Positions 1-13,373 are shown, counted from the stretch's first letter. The stretch is 64,000 nt of DNA from Pampus argenteus (GCA_036937835.1 CM072878.1:17712501-17776500), one strand, 5' to 3'. A program made the numbers and translations. The notes: generated from the letters alone by a model not told the origin.

Positions 1-1990
1 TGGAAAACTTCAGCTTGTTGTCATGGAAGGTCTTTTCTTTTTTTCACCACTCATTTTCTCACCGTTCTGTGACTTTTATCGACCCTTTCCTGGCTCATTT
101 TTCCTCTTGCTCCGAGGGAAAAACGGTGTTTGCTCCTTGCTGAGAGGCTCAGCTGGAGCTGCAGCGACCATAGAAGCTAAAATAAACATGAGGTGTTGGA
201 AATAATATTCGCTCTAGCATTTAGCCGGCGTCAACTGTCACACCGTGTTGCACAAGATGATGTGGTTGCAGTGGCAGAGGTTGGGATTGATTTTTTTTTT
301 TTTTTCTGTAATTTGATGCACTCTACCTTCCTGCAGGAGCCACATATATATTTTCTATTTAGTTAAAGACTACCTGAATGCTTTTCACATTGCTCATTAA
401 AATATGGGAATGTGGAAATGTTCATAAACTTGGGACAGATCCACAATGCTTCCCGTTTTCATTTCAGGAAAGCCAACATCACTGATCTCCCTCTCAGGCA
501 TCTTTGCGTCTCCTTTTTCCCCTCTCCTATTTTCCCAGTATCCCATTTCCCACTGTAAAGTCCGGATCTATCACCCTCACATATGAAATCCCTCCCAAAG
601 TCACAACAAAGCCTGCAGAACATCGAGCAGATAGAAAGCTGGGATTGCATGAGACCCTCTGCACATAACAATCCAATCCCTTCATATTTTATATATTCTC
701 AAAGCTGAGTAAAGCCTTTTTCTGTCAGTAGCTACCACGACACACATAGTGCAGCATTACAAACACACACTGCAAATGTAAATGCACAGGAGAGTAAAGA
801 TGAACACACACACAGACACAGACAGTGTGTGTGTGTGTGTGTATGTACGTTTAGAGCATCAGTGGAATATTTGAGTGACACGCCTGTGCTTGTACAGTTA
901 CCTGTAGAAAGACACCCTGGGGCAACACACACTACGTTACACGAAGCATGAAGGACAAGGCAGAAAACAAACGAGCAGATCCTTAAAACAAATCCGGCGG
1001 ACCGGGCCTCAGTAACATCTGCACTAGAGTTGAGATGAACAACGATTTGGTTGCACCCCATGATCATCGATAAAGATAAATATGAAATAATAATATATTA
1101 TTTTCTAATTATATGTCAAAAAAGGGGTCATTCATTAAAACAAACAAAGACATTTTCACACTGTATGCCATCTGTGTCACGCAGGGCAAAAACAAAACTG
1201 GTACCATCTGTGAATTCCTGGCAGGGTTTGTGTATCGGTGCCTTGCCAGTTGAACACTTGTTAGAAACGAGCCTGATCACATTAGTATTTGGCAACTGAA
1301 AGACTTCTATGAGTTGCATAATGCGTTGTGCACTTTGATTTCTTTTATTTTTTTTTTTGCAGTGCATTGAGTTACATTGACTTGAAAGAAAATAGTTCCA
1401 ATGAGGCAAAGAGTTTTATTCTCACCGCTGTCTGTTTAACGGCAACTTGAAAAGCAGGCTTCTCGACCTCGTCAACCTCAAGAGCAAAAAGAGCACTTTG
1501 TGTTGTTCGGCTTTCAACGTGGATGAATATATAAGATCAAGCCTGCAATTATATAATCTATAAATAAGCTGAGGTCTGTGGTAGACTGTGGGTCTCGAAC
1601 ATGGTGCGAGGTTTGACAAAAAAGCAGGAGTGGAAGCAGAACACGATTAAACAAAACCAAAAAACAAATATAACACATAGAGCCTCCAAATAAAAGCCTC
1701 CGAATACAACCTTACACTGCTGCATAACCACCGTATTTACTGTGGCTAATGATATATATGATATATATGCAGTAATACACCTCTCACATGCCTCCTCCAT
1801 CTCCTGTAATGTTGGTATTAGCTCATTTTATTTTATGAAGCAGCTGTGAAGGATTTAGTCGTCTGTGCCGAGTCTCTTTGGGCTCAGTTAGGTTGTTTTG
1901 CCAGAAGGCTGCAAAAATTCACATCACGGGAGCGACTGAAAGTGACCACACACACACTTACACCTTACACCCTTTCCTCTGCTAATCCTT
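1..1990. other. Interval with no supported gene
   Basis: AT-rich sequence with a GT repeat near 824-843, T runs near 289-307 and 1345-1359, and no recognisable exon. If the plus-strand terminal exon at 2020 is real, this is its last intron. Confidence 0.4.
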
Positions 1991-2019
1991 CTCTCTCTCT
2001 GTTCCTATCTCGGACACAG

Positions 2020-2078
2020 AGATATCTCCACCAGACCACCGTGGGCAGCAGCAGGAGGAGGAAGAGGAGGAGGAGTAA
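2020..2078 (+). CDS. Weak candidate terminal exon of a plus-strand gene
   Basis: A long pyrimidine tract (about 1973-2010) leads to CGGACACAG, after which one frame reads ISPPDHRGQQQ followed by seven Glu and TAA (2076-2078). An AATAAA signal follows at 2159-2164. Upstream exons would lie left of the window. The low-complexity content makes this tentative. Confidence 0.22.
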
Positions 2079-2158
2079 CAGAAGAATGAAATGGTGCAGA
2101 CGTGAAGACAATGCGCTCCCTGCAACAGGCCAAACCTAACAGAATGACTGTCTGAGTA

Positions 2159-2164
2159 AATAAA
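2159..2164 (+). terminator. Candidate polyadenylation signal AATAAA
   Basis: Plus-strand AATAAA 81 nt after the stop of the candidate terminal exon, followed by T-rich and GTGTG sequence. Its relevance depends on that exon being real. Confidence 0.25.
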
Positions 2165-2658
2165 GCAGGGCCGATGAGGACTTGGCGCAGGTCTTACCTT
2201 TTACCATCCTTTTCTGCTCTTTTTAATTAAGTTGTGTGATGAAAGAAGCCAGAAGAAACAGGCCCCGGCTCTATTTCCTGTGTTTCCTTTCCATCAGTGG
2301 GATTACCTCGGGAAAACCTGAGATTCACACTTACTTCTGTAATATAACAGGATACGAAACGTGACGCACGAGTGCTACACATCATGACAGAGAAAGTGGG
2401 AGAATGAGAGTAGCACATATTAAACTCGTCGCCCCTAAACTCGTCGTAAAACTCTGTTAAAACCCACATTATTGGATTCAATGAAACCGAGATGTTACAC
2501 CGATTTCGAAAAAAATGATTGGCTATTGTTATATTCCTTTTCCGGTCTTATTGCACGTTAAGAAGAAGAAATACTGTGACTGAAAGGAAGTACCGTATGT
2601 TGTACAAAAAACATGTCCGAGTAAAACCCGGTAGAGCAGCTTTCACAGACAGATTGTC

Positions 2659-2725
2659 CTACTCATCCATCAGACCCTCGTTCACTTCGCCCAGATGAAG
2701 CTGGTAAATATCCAGCATGACACAT
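2659..2725 (-). CDS. Weak candidate terminal exon of the unrecognised gene
   Basis: After an acceptor (ATATTCAG) the minus strand reads CVMLDIYQLHLGEVNEGLMDE and stop. The phase agrees with the candidate exon ending at 5085, which would give a 151-residue protein of three exons. The peptide looks protein-like but matches nothing I can name. Plausible minus-strand AATAAA signals lie near 1827. Confidence 0.18.
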
Positions 2726-5084
2726 CTGAATATTACTCATCCTTACTTATGTCCTTGCAATGACAACAGCTAAGACCATTCTGCAAAACTCTTAATACCA
2801 CCTCAGTTCAGTATCATCTCCTCATCTAACCAACAGTACAGTAGAAAGCTGGCAGCCTGCCTCCATTGTGTTGTCATCACTGTTGCACTGTTGTCCCACA
2901 AGGATCAACAAGATAAGGCACCCCCACACCCCCGAACACACACACAAATCAATCGTTCTCGTTTGAACGGTCCTCTTTGCCTTGGACACTTGGACCTAAT
3001 GTGACACGTGCGTAATTGAGGTTCCAGGTCAAGTCGTTAGGATTAAGAGGCAACTTTGGGCGACTCCACCTCCATGAAACAGACAATGAATGAACCACAT
3101 CTGTCCTCTTTTAACATCATTTGTAATGAAGGTAAAATCAAATACACCTAATCCTTGTCAGAGCCGAGCCTGGCGTTTGATAATTAGCTTTTAGCGCTTT
3201 GAAATTGTAACTACACAAAAAAACTGGAGGACTTATCACATATTATCACATATGCTATGCTAAAATTTTAGCATTTTGACGAAAAACTTCTGTTGCACGA
3301 TGCGACTCGGATCTGTTTAGTTCATCTTCTGGATCCTCTGATCTGAGTTAAATGACAGAGACGTGATTTCTGAGATGAGACGATCTATCAAACACTCTTG
3401 AAATTACAAGCTTTTGAGCCTTTTGGGGGCTCTTGAGCTTCTCTGTGAATGACTGACCTTTATAAAACTGTTTATGCTTTCGCTCCCTGTTTATCAGTAA
3501 GCAGTGGATTCAAATACAAAGAGGCCTATTTGAAATGTTTATATTTTGCAGATTGCAGCTTTGAGAGAATCAGCCAAAGAGAGCAAGCGATGATTCAGCA
3601 GCTCTAGACGTCTGTAATCACCACTTCACATCTTCTGCTGCCTCCTTTTTTTCAACGCAGTGCAGATCTCTGTTTTCCAAAAATATCCGAGTGTTCAGTA
3701 CATGGTGCTGCTGCAGGAGACACAGGAATTACTCACGCTCTTTAAATATCTTTAAAACAGACGTGCATTTTAGCCGAACTTTTCACGATCTCTGGCCATA
3801 TTCCATTACTTTAAATTAAATTCCTGAAAGGAGGAGGAGAGCTTATTCTACGCAAAGCCTGTGATACGAGCAGTGAGGCGTAGATAGGCTCCAATTCTCA
3901 TCACCATCATCATCTGAGATGATCCCACTATATGTAATCAGTATTATTAGTCCAGGCTTGTACTGAGATGTCCTCGGTCCTCCAGAGGATCAGCCGAACC
4001 TCACATTAGGGAAACAATAGCCGAGTGCAGAGGCAGCCTGAGAGTAAGAAATTTAAGACCTCGCTGCTCTTGTCTCCTCTACGGCTACGCTGCTATCCAG
4101 GTGTCAGACAGATTTTACGGGAACATCTTAGATGTCAAAAAGAAAGACAATTTGTTTTTCTTTTTTGCCAAACAGGCAAAATGAAATATACAGCGAGTCA
4201 ATATCGTGCATCGTTTTCTACAAGACAATGCAACATATATACTGATAATTGTGGTACTACTCAATTTATTACTTCTGTATTTATTTCTGCTTATTTAATA
4301 CATTAATGGCCATACAATCCATTATCACCTTTAGGCGGATTTGGACAAATATGGTCTTTATGGATGCCTCCACTCACCTGTCATGACAGTCTGACAACAC
4401 AACAGCACCCAGTTGTTTTTCTCAGAATCTGTTATGTAATACATGAGGAATCAATGCCTTTACAAGCCAGGCTCCACCACTCATAGCCATTATGAAGCCT
4501 CAAGGGGACAGATATTTCCACTAATGTCACCTCTCATAGAGCAAGAATCAGATAAAATGACTTCAATGACCTGGCGAACGTCCCTGATACCAATCTCACT
4601 GAAGCCCTGTGGGATTAACGTGGATGAACCATAAAAAGAAAAAAAGACCAGCAATATATCAACCAATCAACCTGAAGCAGTTATGAACGGCTGTAACACT
4701 GGGACACTACAGGTATGTCTGGCAGCTGTTATCCAGAGAAGTGGTTCCATTTCTATTTTAGTGACTGCAAAAAGGAAAACGTTGAGATTTAAAAAAAAAA
4801 AGGAGCATTTCAGATCTTGTTTGACATCACTTTGATGTATTTCACTGGCAAGGTACAACTATGTAGCCTGATTGCATCACTTTACCAGAGGCAAGCGTGG
4901 AGATGTAAGTGTGCCAAAATTACAGCTCAAGTTACTTTTACTCAGAGCGTGTTTTGTCCTTTGTAAAAACCATGAACATCCTTCACTATATTCCACATAT
5001 ACCTGAATGTATATGCGTCGCCGGGCCTGAATGTAAATGAGAAGAACTCTTGAGAGCAAAACTTGAATCTCTCATCTCTTATAC

Positions 5085-5170
5085 CTTCTAAAAAAATCAC
5101 TTTCAGTATCACTTTCAGCATCTTCCTCCTCCAGGATGTTCTCGCTGTCACTCACACAGAGAGGCGTTCG
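5085..5170 (-). CDS. Weak candidate internal exon of the unrecognised gene
   Basis: An 86-nt minus-strand segment between an acceptor (GACTGACAG, weak pyrimidine tract) and a donor (AGAAG then GTATAAG). It is open in the phase required by the exon ending at 7626 and encodes an acidic stretch, ENILEEEDAESDTESD. The phase agreement and acidic composition are suggestive, but a chance match is quite possible. Confidence 0.15.
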
Positions 5171-5984
5171 CTGTCAGTCGACTGGATTTACTCCTCTATA
5201 AGCCAATCGTATATGTCAGCAGCTAATTAAATATCCCAGTATACTCCTGATCTGATGAGGGGAACACTGGGTCAGATGAGGATGAATTGATATCCTGCCA
5301 CTCATGTGGTGAATGCGTGAACTTAATTTGATTTTTTAACCTAACTATGAACTCTGTGTGTGTTTTTTACTCTCTTAAAACAACCTTTTTATCTGCTGAT
5401 GAGGTGGTCTACCGGGTGTAGAGGAGAAGGATGTTTTGGAGATTCTTTTAAGATTCAACGGTGTCACCATCGAACTCTTGGTTGTGCTGATTGTCAGTTT
5501 CCTCCACCCAGCAGCCAGAATGAAGCCGGCCTTGCAGCTGTCCACAGTCCAGCATTACATAACAAGACTGCATGACAACCTCCCCCCAGCCTCTCCACCG
5601 TGACACTGTCAACCCGCCGAGAACAAAGTTAAGAGACAGACACACAAACTCCCCTCTTGTAAGATTTGCTTGTCGAGGGTTAAGTTATTGAGGTAATGCA
5701 GTGCAGTAATTGCTCATTTGCTTCTCTATTCCCATGAACCGATAGCCTCTTCACCTTTTAAACCTCCACTCAAACACACGGGCGAAGTGCTGACCCAGTT
5801 TCATACCATGTCCTGCTTGAACAGGGCGTATCATGTCGTGATTATAATGTGCGATGCAGCTTTCCAGAGGTGCTCAAGACAAATTAAACCCTCTCCGGGA
5901 TACACCGGCTGAATATCAAAAAAAAAAGTATCAAAGAAGTACAAGACATACTTCAGGCTCTGTGATAAGAAAGTTTCTGAACTT

Positions 5985-6310
5985 GTGTCATTATCAAGGA
6001 CATGTGTAGCAGGAGATAAACTGGCCTGTCACAATAACCAGAAATAATTGCGGTAAACAACATTATTGTTGTTTTAAGACAAGGAGGGAATGGGACGTTG
6101 GGTGCTATGCTTTTATAAAAACGGGAATAAACCTGATAACCTGTTATCAGCAAAGCAGAAGCACGACAAAATGCTGAAACCTTAGTAGACAGACCACAAA
6201 CACGATATATGATCCAGTCTATTCTACCATCATGCTGGCTACAATTGCATTGACAATAAGTCAATATATGGACACGATAATATCAATAATTAGCTAATTA
6301 TGCTGATTGA
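5985..6310. repeat. Degenerate non-autonomous DNA-transposon-like repeat
   Basis: Phrases such as GCCTGTCACAATAACCAG, AAATAATTGCGGTAAACAAC and CACGATAATATCAATAATT are familiar from a common fish repeat built around TGTCACGATAAC-type termini. It is heavily diverged; the family name is not assigned. Confidence 0.4.
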
Positions 6311-6389
6311 GCTCTGAAAACGTATCTCTCTGAGAGTCTATTGGATCACGACTGGACACAGATCATTTCCTGCCGCTGTACTACGGTTG

Positions 6390-6600
6390 GATATTGTTTG
6401 ACTTTTATCGATTTCTGATTTCTACATATTGATTCTGGTTCTTATTGATTCCCAATTTTAATTCCAATACAACAAAGATGTGCAACCTTTGTTTGCAATA
6501 ATAAATAAATAAATAAACCAATGAACAGAGCCGAAATATTTTGGTTTTATTCCTAACTTTGAACCCGTTTTCAGTTCCCAACTCTACATTGTAGTGAGGT
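6390..6600. repeat. Degenerate interspersed repeat of the ATTGATTCC type
   Basis: Repeated gATTctgaTT and ATTGATTCC-like phrases around 6408-6460, followed by an AATA run (6503-6518), resemble a diverged teleost hAT-derived element. Recognition is from memory only. Confidence 0.3.
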
Positions 6601-7625
6601 CATGGTTCATTATGTACGTCTGCTGATGATTGTGTTCGTTTTGTTTTCTTGCTTACATATTTTATTTCGGTTTTTTTCTTGTTCATAGCTGTACTTCATC
6701 ACATTAGACCAGCGGAGCTCAGCAGGATCACTTTCCAGCATCATATGAACATCGAATGAGCCTTTGAAGATGTGATATCAATCATATTTAGACAGCAAAA
6801 TCCCCCTGAAGCTTCCCTGTCATGTTTTCCTCATGAGCTTCACAGAGGTGGACCGATTGTTGTAGAGGAAGAGGAGGGATTCAAGGCAAAAATGATATTT
6901 CTTATTTTGTTATAGGAAGAACAAATGTAGTCACTGTAAGGCCCGGTGGGAGAAGTTCACCTTGACATACATAGATGTGTACATGTCATTGGAGTTAATT
7001 GATAATGTGAGTCCAGTAATAAATGGATTAGCCAGTGTTTTGCATCAGTTGCTAAGTAAACTAGGTCTGATATGACAGAATGCAAGCGTTCATTGTGTGT
7101 CCCACCTACGCAATATTTCAATCTGCACCAAGGACCCCGGTTGAACACTGTCAAAACCAATGGGGTAACATTATATATATATATATATGTCTATGAGTAG
7201 AAGAGCAGTTAATTAACCTCCAGTAATGGGAGCACTAATTACAGCTGGGCAACCATTAAAAATGTTAAAAACACACACACATCTATTAATGAAGGAGCTG
7301 CATGGAGAAGGATGGCCCACAAATCAAGTTTATATCAGGGGGCCAAAAGTTTAAAAGAGAACTAAAAATACCCAAAATCCACCAAATAAATCATCACGTG
7401 GTCCTTATGAAACACATCTACAGGAGCTGAAGTGTCTTTTATTTTAATTCTCTGATGTTCTCCTTGAACCAAACTTCAGTAAAGTAGTTTAATCCTGATG
7501 TGACCATTGGAGGTGTCTCACCACACATGTCTATTGGCTGTTGTTGTTACACTATAATGTGGCACAGCCAGTGTGTCACCTTGACAATTATGGACGAGGG
7601 GAACTAAGTGTTTCAATCAACAAAC

Positions 7626-7928
7626 CTTCATGATGCCGCAAGGTGTGTTTCCACCTCCCTGGTTCCTCTCAGCGGAATTATCACGGCTGCCACTCCCGAT
7701 CCTCGGGCTGCTGTGCTCCCTGTACCGTCCATTGGTGTAAACTCCTTCAGCCCCGTAGCCCTGGGCAGCGGCCGACACCTCCAAGTAAGCCCGGGTACCG
7801 GCTGGAGGCAGCGCGGCCGCATCGCCGGTGATTCCCGCAGCGTTGGTGTCACCGTGCGTTAACGGGACGCCGATGGCAAGATCCAAAAAATGTCCCGTCA
7901 GAGCATCTGAAGCGTGAACCCCTGCCAT
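7626..7928 (-). CDS. First coding exon of an unrecognised gene (101 codons)
   Basis: An open minus-strand frame starting MAGVHASDALTGHFLDLAIG at 7928 and ending with ATG-AAG followed by a GTTTGT donor, phase 0. It is Ala/Gly-rich and polar with no recognisable domain. The sequence is strongly CpG-rich, unlike the AT-rich surroundings, and lies within a CpG island, which supports a genuine 5' exon. The ATG is the first in its frame after a stop. Two short upstream ORFs (ATG at 8048 and at 7972) precede it. I do not recognise the protein, and downstream exons are uncertain. Confidence 0.45.
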
Positions 7929-8269
7929 GATCCGCCGGTGTGCGGCTACAGCGCAGCCCAGAAACAGCCCATTTTCTCAACACACTGTGGACTTCTTGAC
8001 GTCCAGGACGGTTTGTGTTTTTCACCACTGCTGCTGCTGCTGCTCCATCTTCACGGTTTGTCTTCTGAAGCCGGACAGCAGATGATTTAATGGGCAGACA
8101 CGGGTCCTCCTCCTCTGCTGAGCTTCACTAAAAACACTGGAAACAGTCTTATGTCTTGTAACGCTGCTTCCAGCTTGCACTCCTGCAGACTGTCCGCTGT
8201 GCGCATCGCTTTGCGCCCTGCACACTTTTTGCAGTGCTTGCAAACGGGAGAGCTTCCCCCCTCTCTCTC

Positions 8270-8303
<34 letters not shown>

Positions 8304-8350
8304 ACGCATCCGCGGGACAAATTCAAGACTGCGAGAGCGCAATCGCAGAC
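7640..8350 (-). promoter_or_regulatory. CpG island promoter of the unrecognised minus-strand gene
   Basis: High density of CG dinucleotides (for example CGCGGCCGC near 7810 and ACGCGCGTGC near 8351) against an AT-rich background. A CT-rich tract at about 8257-8303 (GA-rich on the transcribed strand) and a CAG run (8025-8044, minus strand) lie in the likely promoter or 5' UTR. The transcription start is not defined. Confidence 0.5.
8257..8303. repeat. (CT)n tract in the CpG-island promoter region
   Basis: Imperfect CT repeat at the upstream edge of the CpG island; GA-rich on the strand of the unrecognised gene. Confidence 0.9.
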
Positions 8351-10379
8351 ACGCGCGTGCACATACAATTACTGTAAACCCAATTACTCACGTGAGCGCG
8401 CATTGGTCTTTTTTTATATGATTAATCCTCAACAGATATAAAAAAAGTATATATAATATAATGTATATATAACTTTCCTAAACCAGCTCCTGGTTTGGGG
8501 AAGGAAACAGACACTATTGGATGTGTAAACACTCAATCCTGCTTCTTTTATGGCAAATATGAAAACTATGAGCCTCACTTGTAGGAGAGGAAGGTGATGA
8601 CAGCATATGCAGCCACATAAAGGCTTCAGAATAAGTACTGTTTGCAGACAATGGGTGTTACAACTGAAGCTTTTCAAAGAAATGAACTGAGCATTGATTT
8701 CACTTTCTAAATATCTGCAAAGCAGCATTTAGCTTTTTAAAGCACTCGACAGCATACAAGCATGTACATGTCTTGAATGTGTTGGAGTTGCATGTCCAGA
8801 GTTGTGCCAATAAATGTCAGAAGTATTTCAACAGCGTGAAAGATTTACATGTTCAGGATTTGTCTTTTTTTTTTCTTTCTCATCTTTACACCTCTCTTAT
8901 TTTCCTTTCCATGACTAAAACCTGGCTAGGACAAACCTCTTTATGAGACAGTGACTCATGTCTAATTTGTGGCTTTGTGTTGCACTATTAATACAAATAA
9001 TAATTAAATGAAAGACAGTGATAGAGTACAGATAACATGTGCAGGGTAAATGTGCTACTCTCAGCCACCACGACAGCTGTTAAACATGTAAGCGAGCACG
9101 TAACACAACTGTTTAAAACTGCAGCAGCTGTTACTTTTCTTTGTCTGTAGCTGGTGCAGGTTGGGTTGGGACTGCAGGTCCAAAATGCAGGTCTGAACGT
9201 GCATCACAGACTGGCTGAGCGCAACTGATAAGTAATACAGTATGTCCTTGTTGTAGCAAGGCAATGTGCTTATTGTACAGGACAGTGCAGAGAAAAAAAA
9301 ACTCATCCGATACTCATTCAACATTTCTACTGGTGCCAGAAGTTAAACTGATTTTTATGGTGAAAATTGAATATAATAGATAACTACTGTGACTTTAGTT
9401 ACAGTAACATCTGAAATAAATGAGCACAGAAGAGACAAATAATAATATTAATAATAATAATATTAATAATAATAACAAGCTGCATCACTCCTCATCAAAG
9501 ATGCAGAGATGCTCGTCCCCCAACCGCCATCGATTTAAAGACAATCAACAGTGGAAACAACAGAGAGGAAACTGTGAATATTAGTCATTTACAATTTGCA
9601 CTCTGCACTTGTGCAACATCCTTTTCATGCAAGGCCACCCTTGACAACCTAGTTTCACATACCATAAAGATAAGCATGCCAGGCTAATATATATATATAT
9701 ATAGACTACAACAATGGGGAGGGTGCATATTTAACATTAACATCAGGCCAACTCACATCATCATCATCATCATCATGAGAAGAGACATGGCCGATAAACT
9801 GGGATAATGCAACCATCATTTATAACCCACTAAGGAGGCAAATCAAATCAGGGCCAGTTTGTATGAAGGGAGTCATGTGCAGCAGAGAGTGTGAGCTAAG
9901 TGTCTGTTCATAATTGTCAAATATAGCCAGTCTAATCAGAGTCAAAGCAGCGTTGATATTCAGATTGTTATTCTGTATGTGCATGCTGTAAATGAAGGGA
10001 AACAGGTAAACAGCAGCTTACTATGTGCTCTATGCAATTATCTGATGTGTTTTATCAGAGGGCGGTGCAGTCTGTTGAAGTTAAGGGTTCTTAGTCAAGC
10101 GTTTCTACGAGGCACATTTTGGATTAATCTGCTATCGAATCACTTGCAGTCTTTTGAATGTGAATGATTTACAGACGTGTGGGTACTGTCGGAGTCCCTA
10201 CTGCTTCTCAAGGGCAGGTAGCGAGAGGGGGGAGTGAATGAAATCTGGGAGTGTATGATGATGATGATGATGATGATGATGCAACATAGGAAAAGATTGG
10301 AAAGAGGATGAAGGGACAGGATGTTTGCTGGCTGGTAGGAAGAGGAGGCCGGAGAGAGATTTTATGCCCCTTTCTTTTC

Positions 10380-10380
<1 letters not shown>

Positions 10381-10403
<23 letters not shown>
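10381..10403. repeat. (CT)n microsatellite
   Basis: A CT repeat in intergenic sequence, with a GAT repeat (10256-10280) close by. Confidence 0.85.
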
Positions 10404-10411
<8 letters not shown>

Positions 10412-11068
10412 GACCTCCTCCTTTCCCTCATGATCTCTCAGGGTCATGTATTATGCATTCTCAGAAATTATTTAGCAAAAGTTCTGCTTTTAAAAGCCTC
10501 CCCGCCTCGCCTCAACTGTCTCACTCTAATATGAAAAGGCGTCTGACGAAAGCAAACAGTCTCCAAACATCCGCAAGATATAAGCAGTCAGCCTGGTTAA
10601 AGGACACTTTCAATTTTTAATCCATCCTGCAAATACTGTTTGTTTCACTGGACTGTGGAGCGTTGACTTACTCACTGAAGTCATCAGGTCGTGATGAGCA
10701 TTGATTGAAACATACTGTTGGTGTGTCGGGAGCTGAAATAAAACACTGAGAGAGAAAGTGAAGCACAGAGTAGGCTGTATTAGTACTCTTGAACATTGAA
10801 ATTGCATCGCTGCTCTAAAATAACACTCTAGTTTGTTTTCCACCGAGGTTTGCTGTAGTTTCCTGTGGCAGGATGTCAGCCATGGCTGTGTACAGTAAGG
10901 CACCTCTCCCTCCTGCTATAGTAGCTGTCAGATTCAGACCAATGGATCTCCATTGCCATACCTCCAGGCTATAACGGCTCCCTCCTCCCACCGGAGCCCA
11001 TCAACAGAAGCTAGGCTATCGTATTGCAGGCTATTGATCACGTCTCCTAATCCCAGCTGGCTACAGGG

Positions 11069-11076
11069 GGAAAGAA

Positions 11077-11117
<41 letters not shown>

Positions 11118-11122
11118 AGAGG
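11069..11122. repeat. (GAA)n-type trinucleotide repeat
   Basis: Imperfect GAA/GAG run. No gene association is evident. Confidence 0.9.
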
Positions 11123-11639
11123 TAAGATAATCATAATAATACCTTCAAAGACAGATACTGAGACAAAAATGAAACCGCAATAACAGGAATCAACTTTTTT
11201 TTTCACAGTTGCATACGGTGAATTTCACATGTGAATGATGATGATATCTATAGAGGAAGTTCCTGCAGCTCACAGTCAGGGAGCTGAGGGTGTGTCTTCC
11301 TGAGAATTACCACCGCACTTCCTGCTCTGGCCCATGTGAGCACCAGTCTAATAAGAACAGAAACCAAATATTATTATTTTTTTATTTTTTTTTATGTAAT
11401 GTATACGTTTTACAGTTGAATTTTTGCTGTTGCAGTTCTTTAAAGGCACCATTCATGATCAAAAGAAAAGGACACACCCAGCAGCAAACATGAAAACACT
11501 GCTGCTTCTATATAACACATTTAAATGTATTAAACTGATATTGTTTGTGCCTTAAACCGCACTTAAAGGTGCCGCCTGGAGTACTACTCATCAAATGGCT
11601 TTGTATGCAACCTCGACGTCATGTTTACTTGCTATCACT

Positions 11640-11706
11640 CTTCTTCTTCTTCTTCTTCTTCTTCTTCTTCTTCTTCTTCTTCTTCTTCTTCTTCTTCTTC
11701 TTCTTC
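11640..11706. repeat. (TTC)n trinucleotide repeat
   Basis: About 22 uninterrupted TTC units in the intergenic interval 3' of stat5; a GAA tract (11069-11122) lies 0.5 kb away. Confidence 0.95.
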
Positions 11707-13359
11707 TCTGCCTTCGTTTAAAGCCTCGTCGTATTTCTCGGTGCGTACCACCTGTTGATCAGTAAAATAATGTGAAATCATGCGTGACCTCACACGTGTG
11801 CACATAAAAACAATAACAAACACATATAAACATTGCTCCATAGTGACCAAAAAAACTCCACAGGGTACCTTTAATCACTTTATTTATTTATTTTTTTCTA
11901 TTTGTATAATAACATATAACATATTGGAGGCATACGTGAATGATTCAATTAAAACAAGATAGATTTATACTGTAAATTTAAACTAAATATTGGTTTTATT
12001 TCTTGATGGGGTCACACCTGTCTGAACTAACAAGGTCAGTGAATTTATTATTATTATTATTATTATTATTATAACTGGACACCAATAGTGACAAAGTGAA
12101 GCCATAACAAGCAGGACACTATTCAGCCATATGACAACAAGCTACGTATGAATACAAATAGTGCATTTCATTCACTTTATTTAAAAAGACAACTAATACA
12201 TTACGTCTTTATCTTATATAGCAACTTGTATTTTAATCATTTTGATGCCAATAAGTGTGAAAATCATCACTGTGCTCTGATCTATGAGACTTTACTGACA
12301 CCTGGTGGTGTTACAGCTCAGATAAACTAAAATGAAGAACCGAGGTATGTGCTTCTATTAAAAAAAACTGCAGGAATGATTCAGCTGGGTCATTTTCTTT
12401 CTGTCTACATTTATTCTGCAGTTTAGTAGAATAATGAACCCAGCGTATGAGCGACTGGAGCCTCTGAACTCAACTCTCAAAGACTTTAACTCTGAAACTC
12501 AAAGAAAACAGACAGTAGTGTCAGTTCTGTCAACTAGAAGAGGCACGGACAGACTGACACTGTGTCTGCTACACTGCAAAAATATATACTGCACAAATAA
12601 ACCTGAAATACAGAAGGCTACATGGCATTTTATATTCTCAAAAACAAAATAAAAAGAAACTGACATTGCCATGGAAGCAGCTAAAATATGCCAGAGCTTG
12701 TTACAGCCTGAGAGAACAACAGCAGAACAACACAGGCTTCAAAATCAGCCTCATTTCTTTTATTTTTAAACTTCCTCTTCACCTTCACAATCACTATAAC
12801 ATATAATAATAATAACAACATCACATATTTCCTTCTTTCATTATAGTATATAGTATGTTTTAAAAAAAATATGATCATTATACTCAACGTTGGTTTGTAC
12901 AACCTGCTTTGATCGAGCCATTTCAAGCATCTCTTGTTACATTTCTTATGACCTGATCACCACTTCAACTTCACACCTCTGTTTTTGCTGCAAAGCTCCT
13001 GTAGTAAATGCAGGTTCGGTATCCAAGCAACAACCCACCGCTGACCTCTAGGAGCTCGTTTCACTGAATCACAATTATCACCCACCGACTGCAGAGCACG
13101 ATATATCCTGAGCCTTTCGACATAGTAGCCTGCAGATGTATAAATAATAAAGCACCAACAGTACATGCAGTACATTCTCATCAACTGTAATAATTAGTTT
13201 TTCTGATGAAGAAGCAGCCAATTCTCTGAAATAACCATTAAAATCATTTAGCTGACACATTTTATTGAACTCCATGCAAATGAGACGTTCTTATCGCTTT
13301 CTTCCAGACACAACAGCAGCCTTTTAATACACAAGAAACATAATTTGTGTTTATTATTT

Positions 13360-13373
13360 CCACCAGATGGCAG
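13360..13373 (+). promoter_or_regulatory. CTCF-like motif CCACCAGATGGCAG
   Basis: Matches every position of the CTCF core consensus CCASYAGRKGGCRS as I know it. It lies about 0.35 kb beyond the inferred stat5 3' end, in forward orientation. Binding is untested. Confidence 0.4.

Larger units (their letters stand above)
5171..7625. other. Interval with repeat relics, no supported exon
   Basis: Contains two stretches resembling degenerate teleost DNA-transposon derivatives (about 5985-6310 and 6390-6600) and a short AT repeat (about 7173-7188). Probably intronic if the candidate exon at 5085 is real. Confidence 0.35.

Noticed and set aside
6957..7160. 67-codon minus-strand frame near the unknown gene
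   Set aside because: Starts and ends without splice-site support and shows no similarity to any family I know.
11635..11850. Poly-Glu protein
   Set aside because: Translation of the TTC/GAA trinucleotide repeat.
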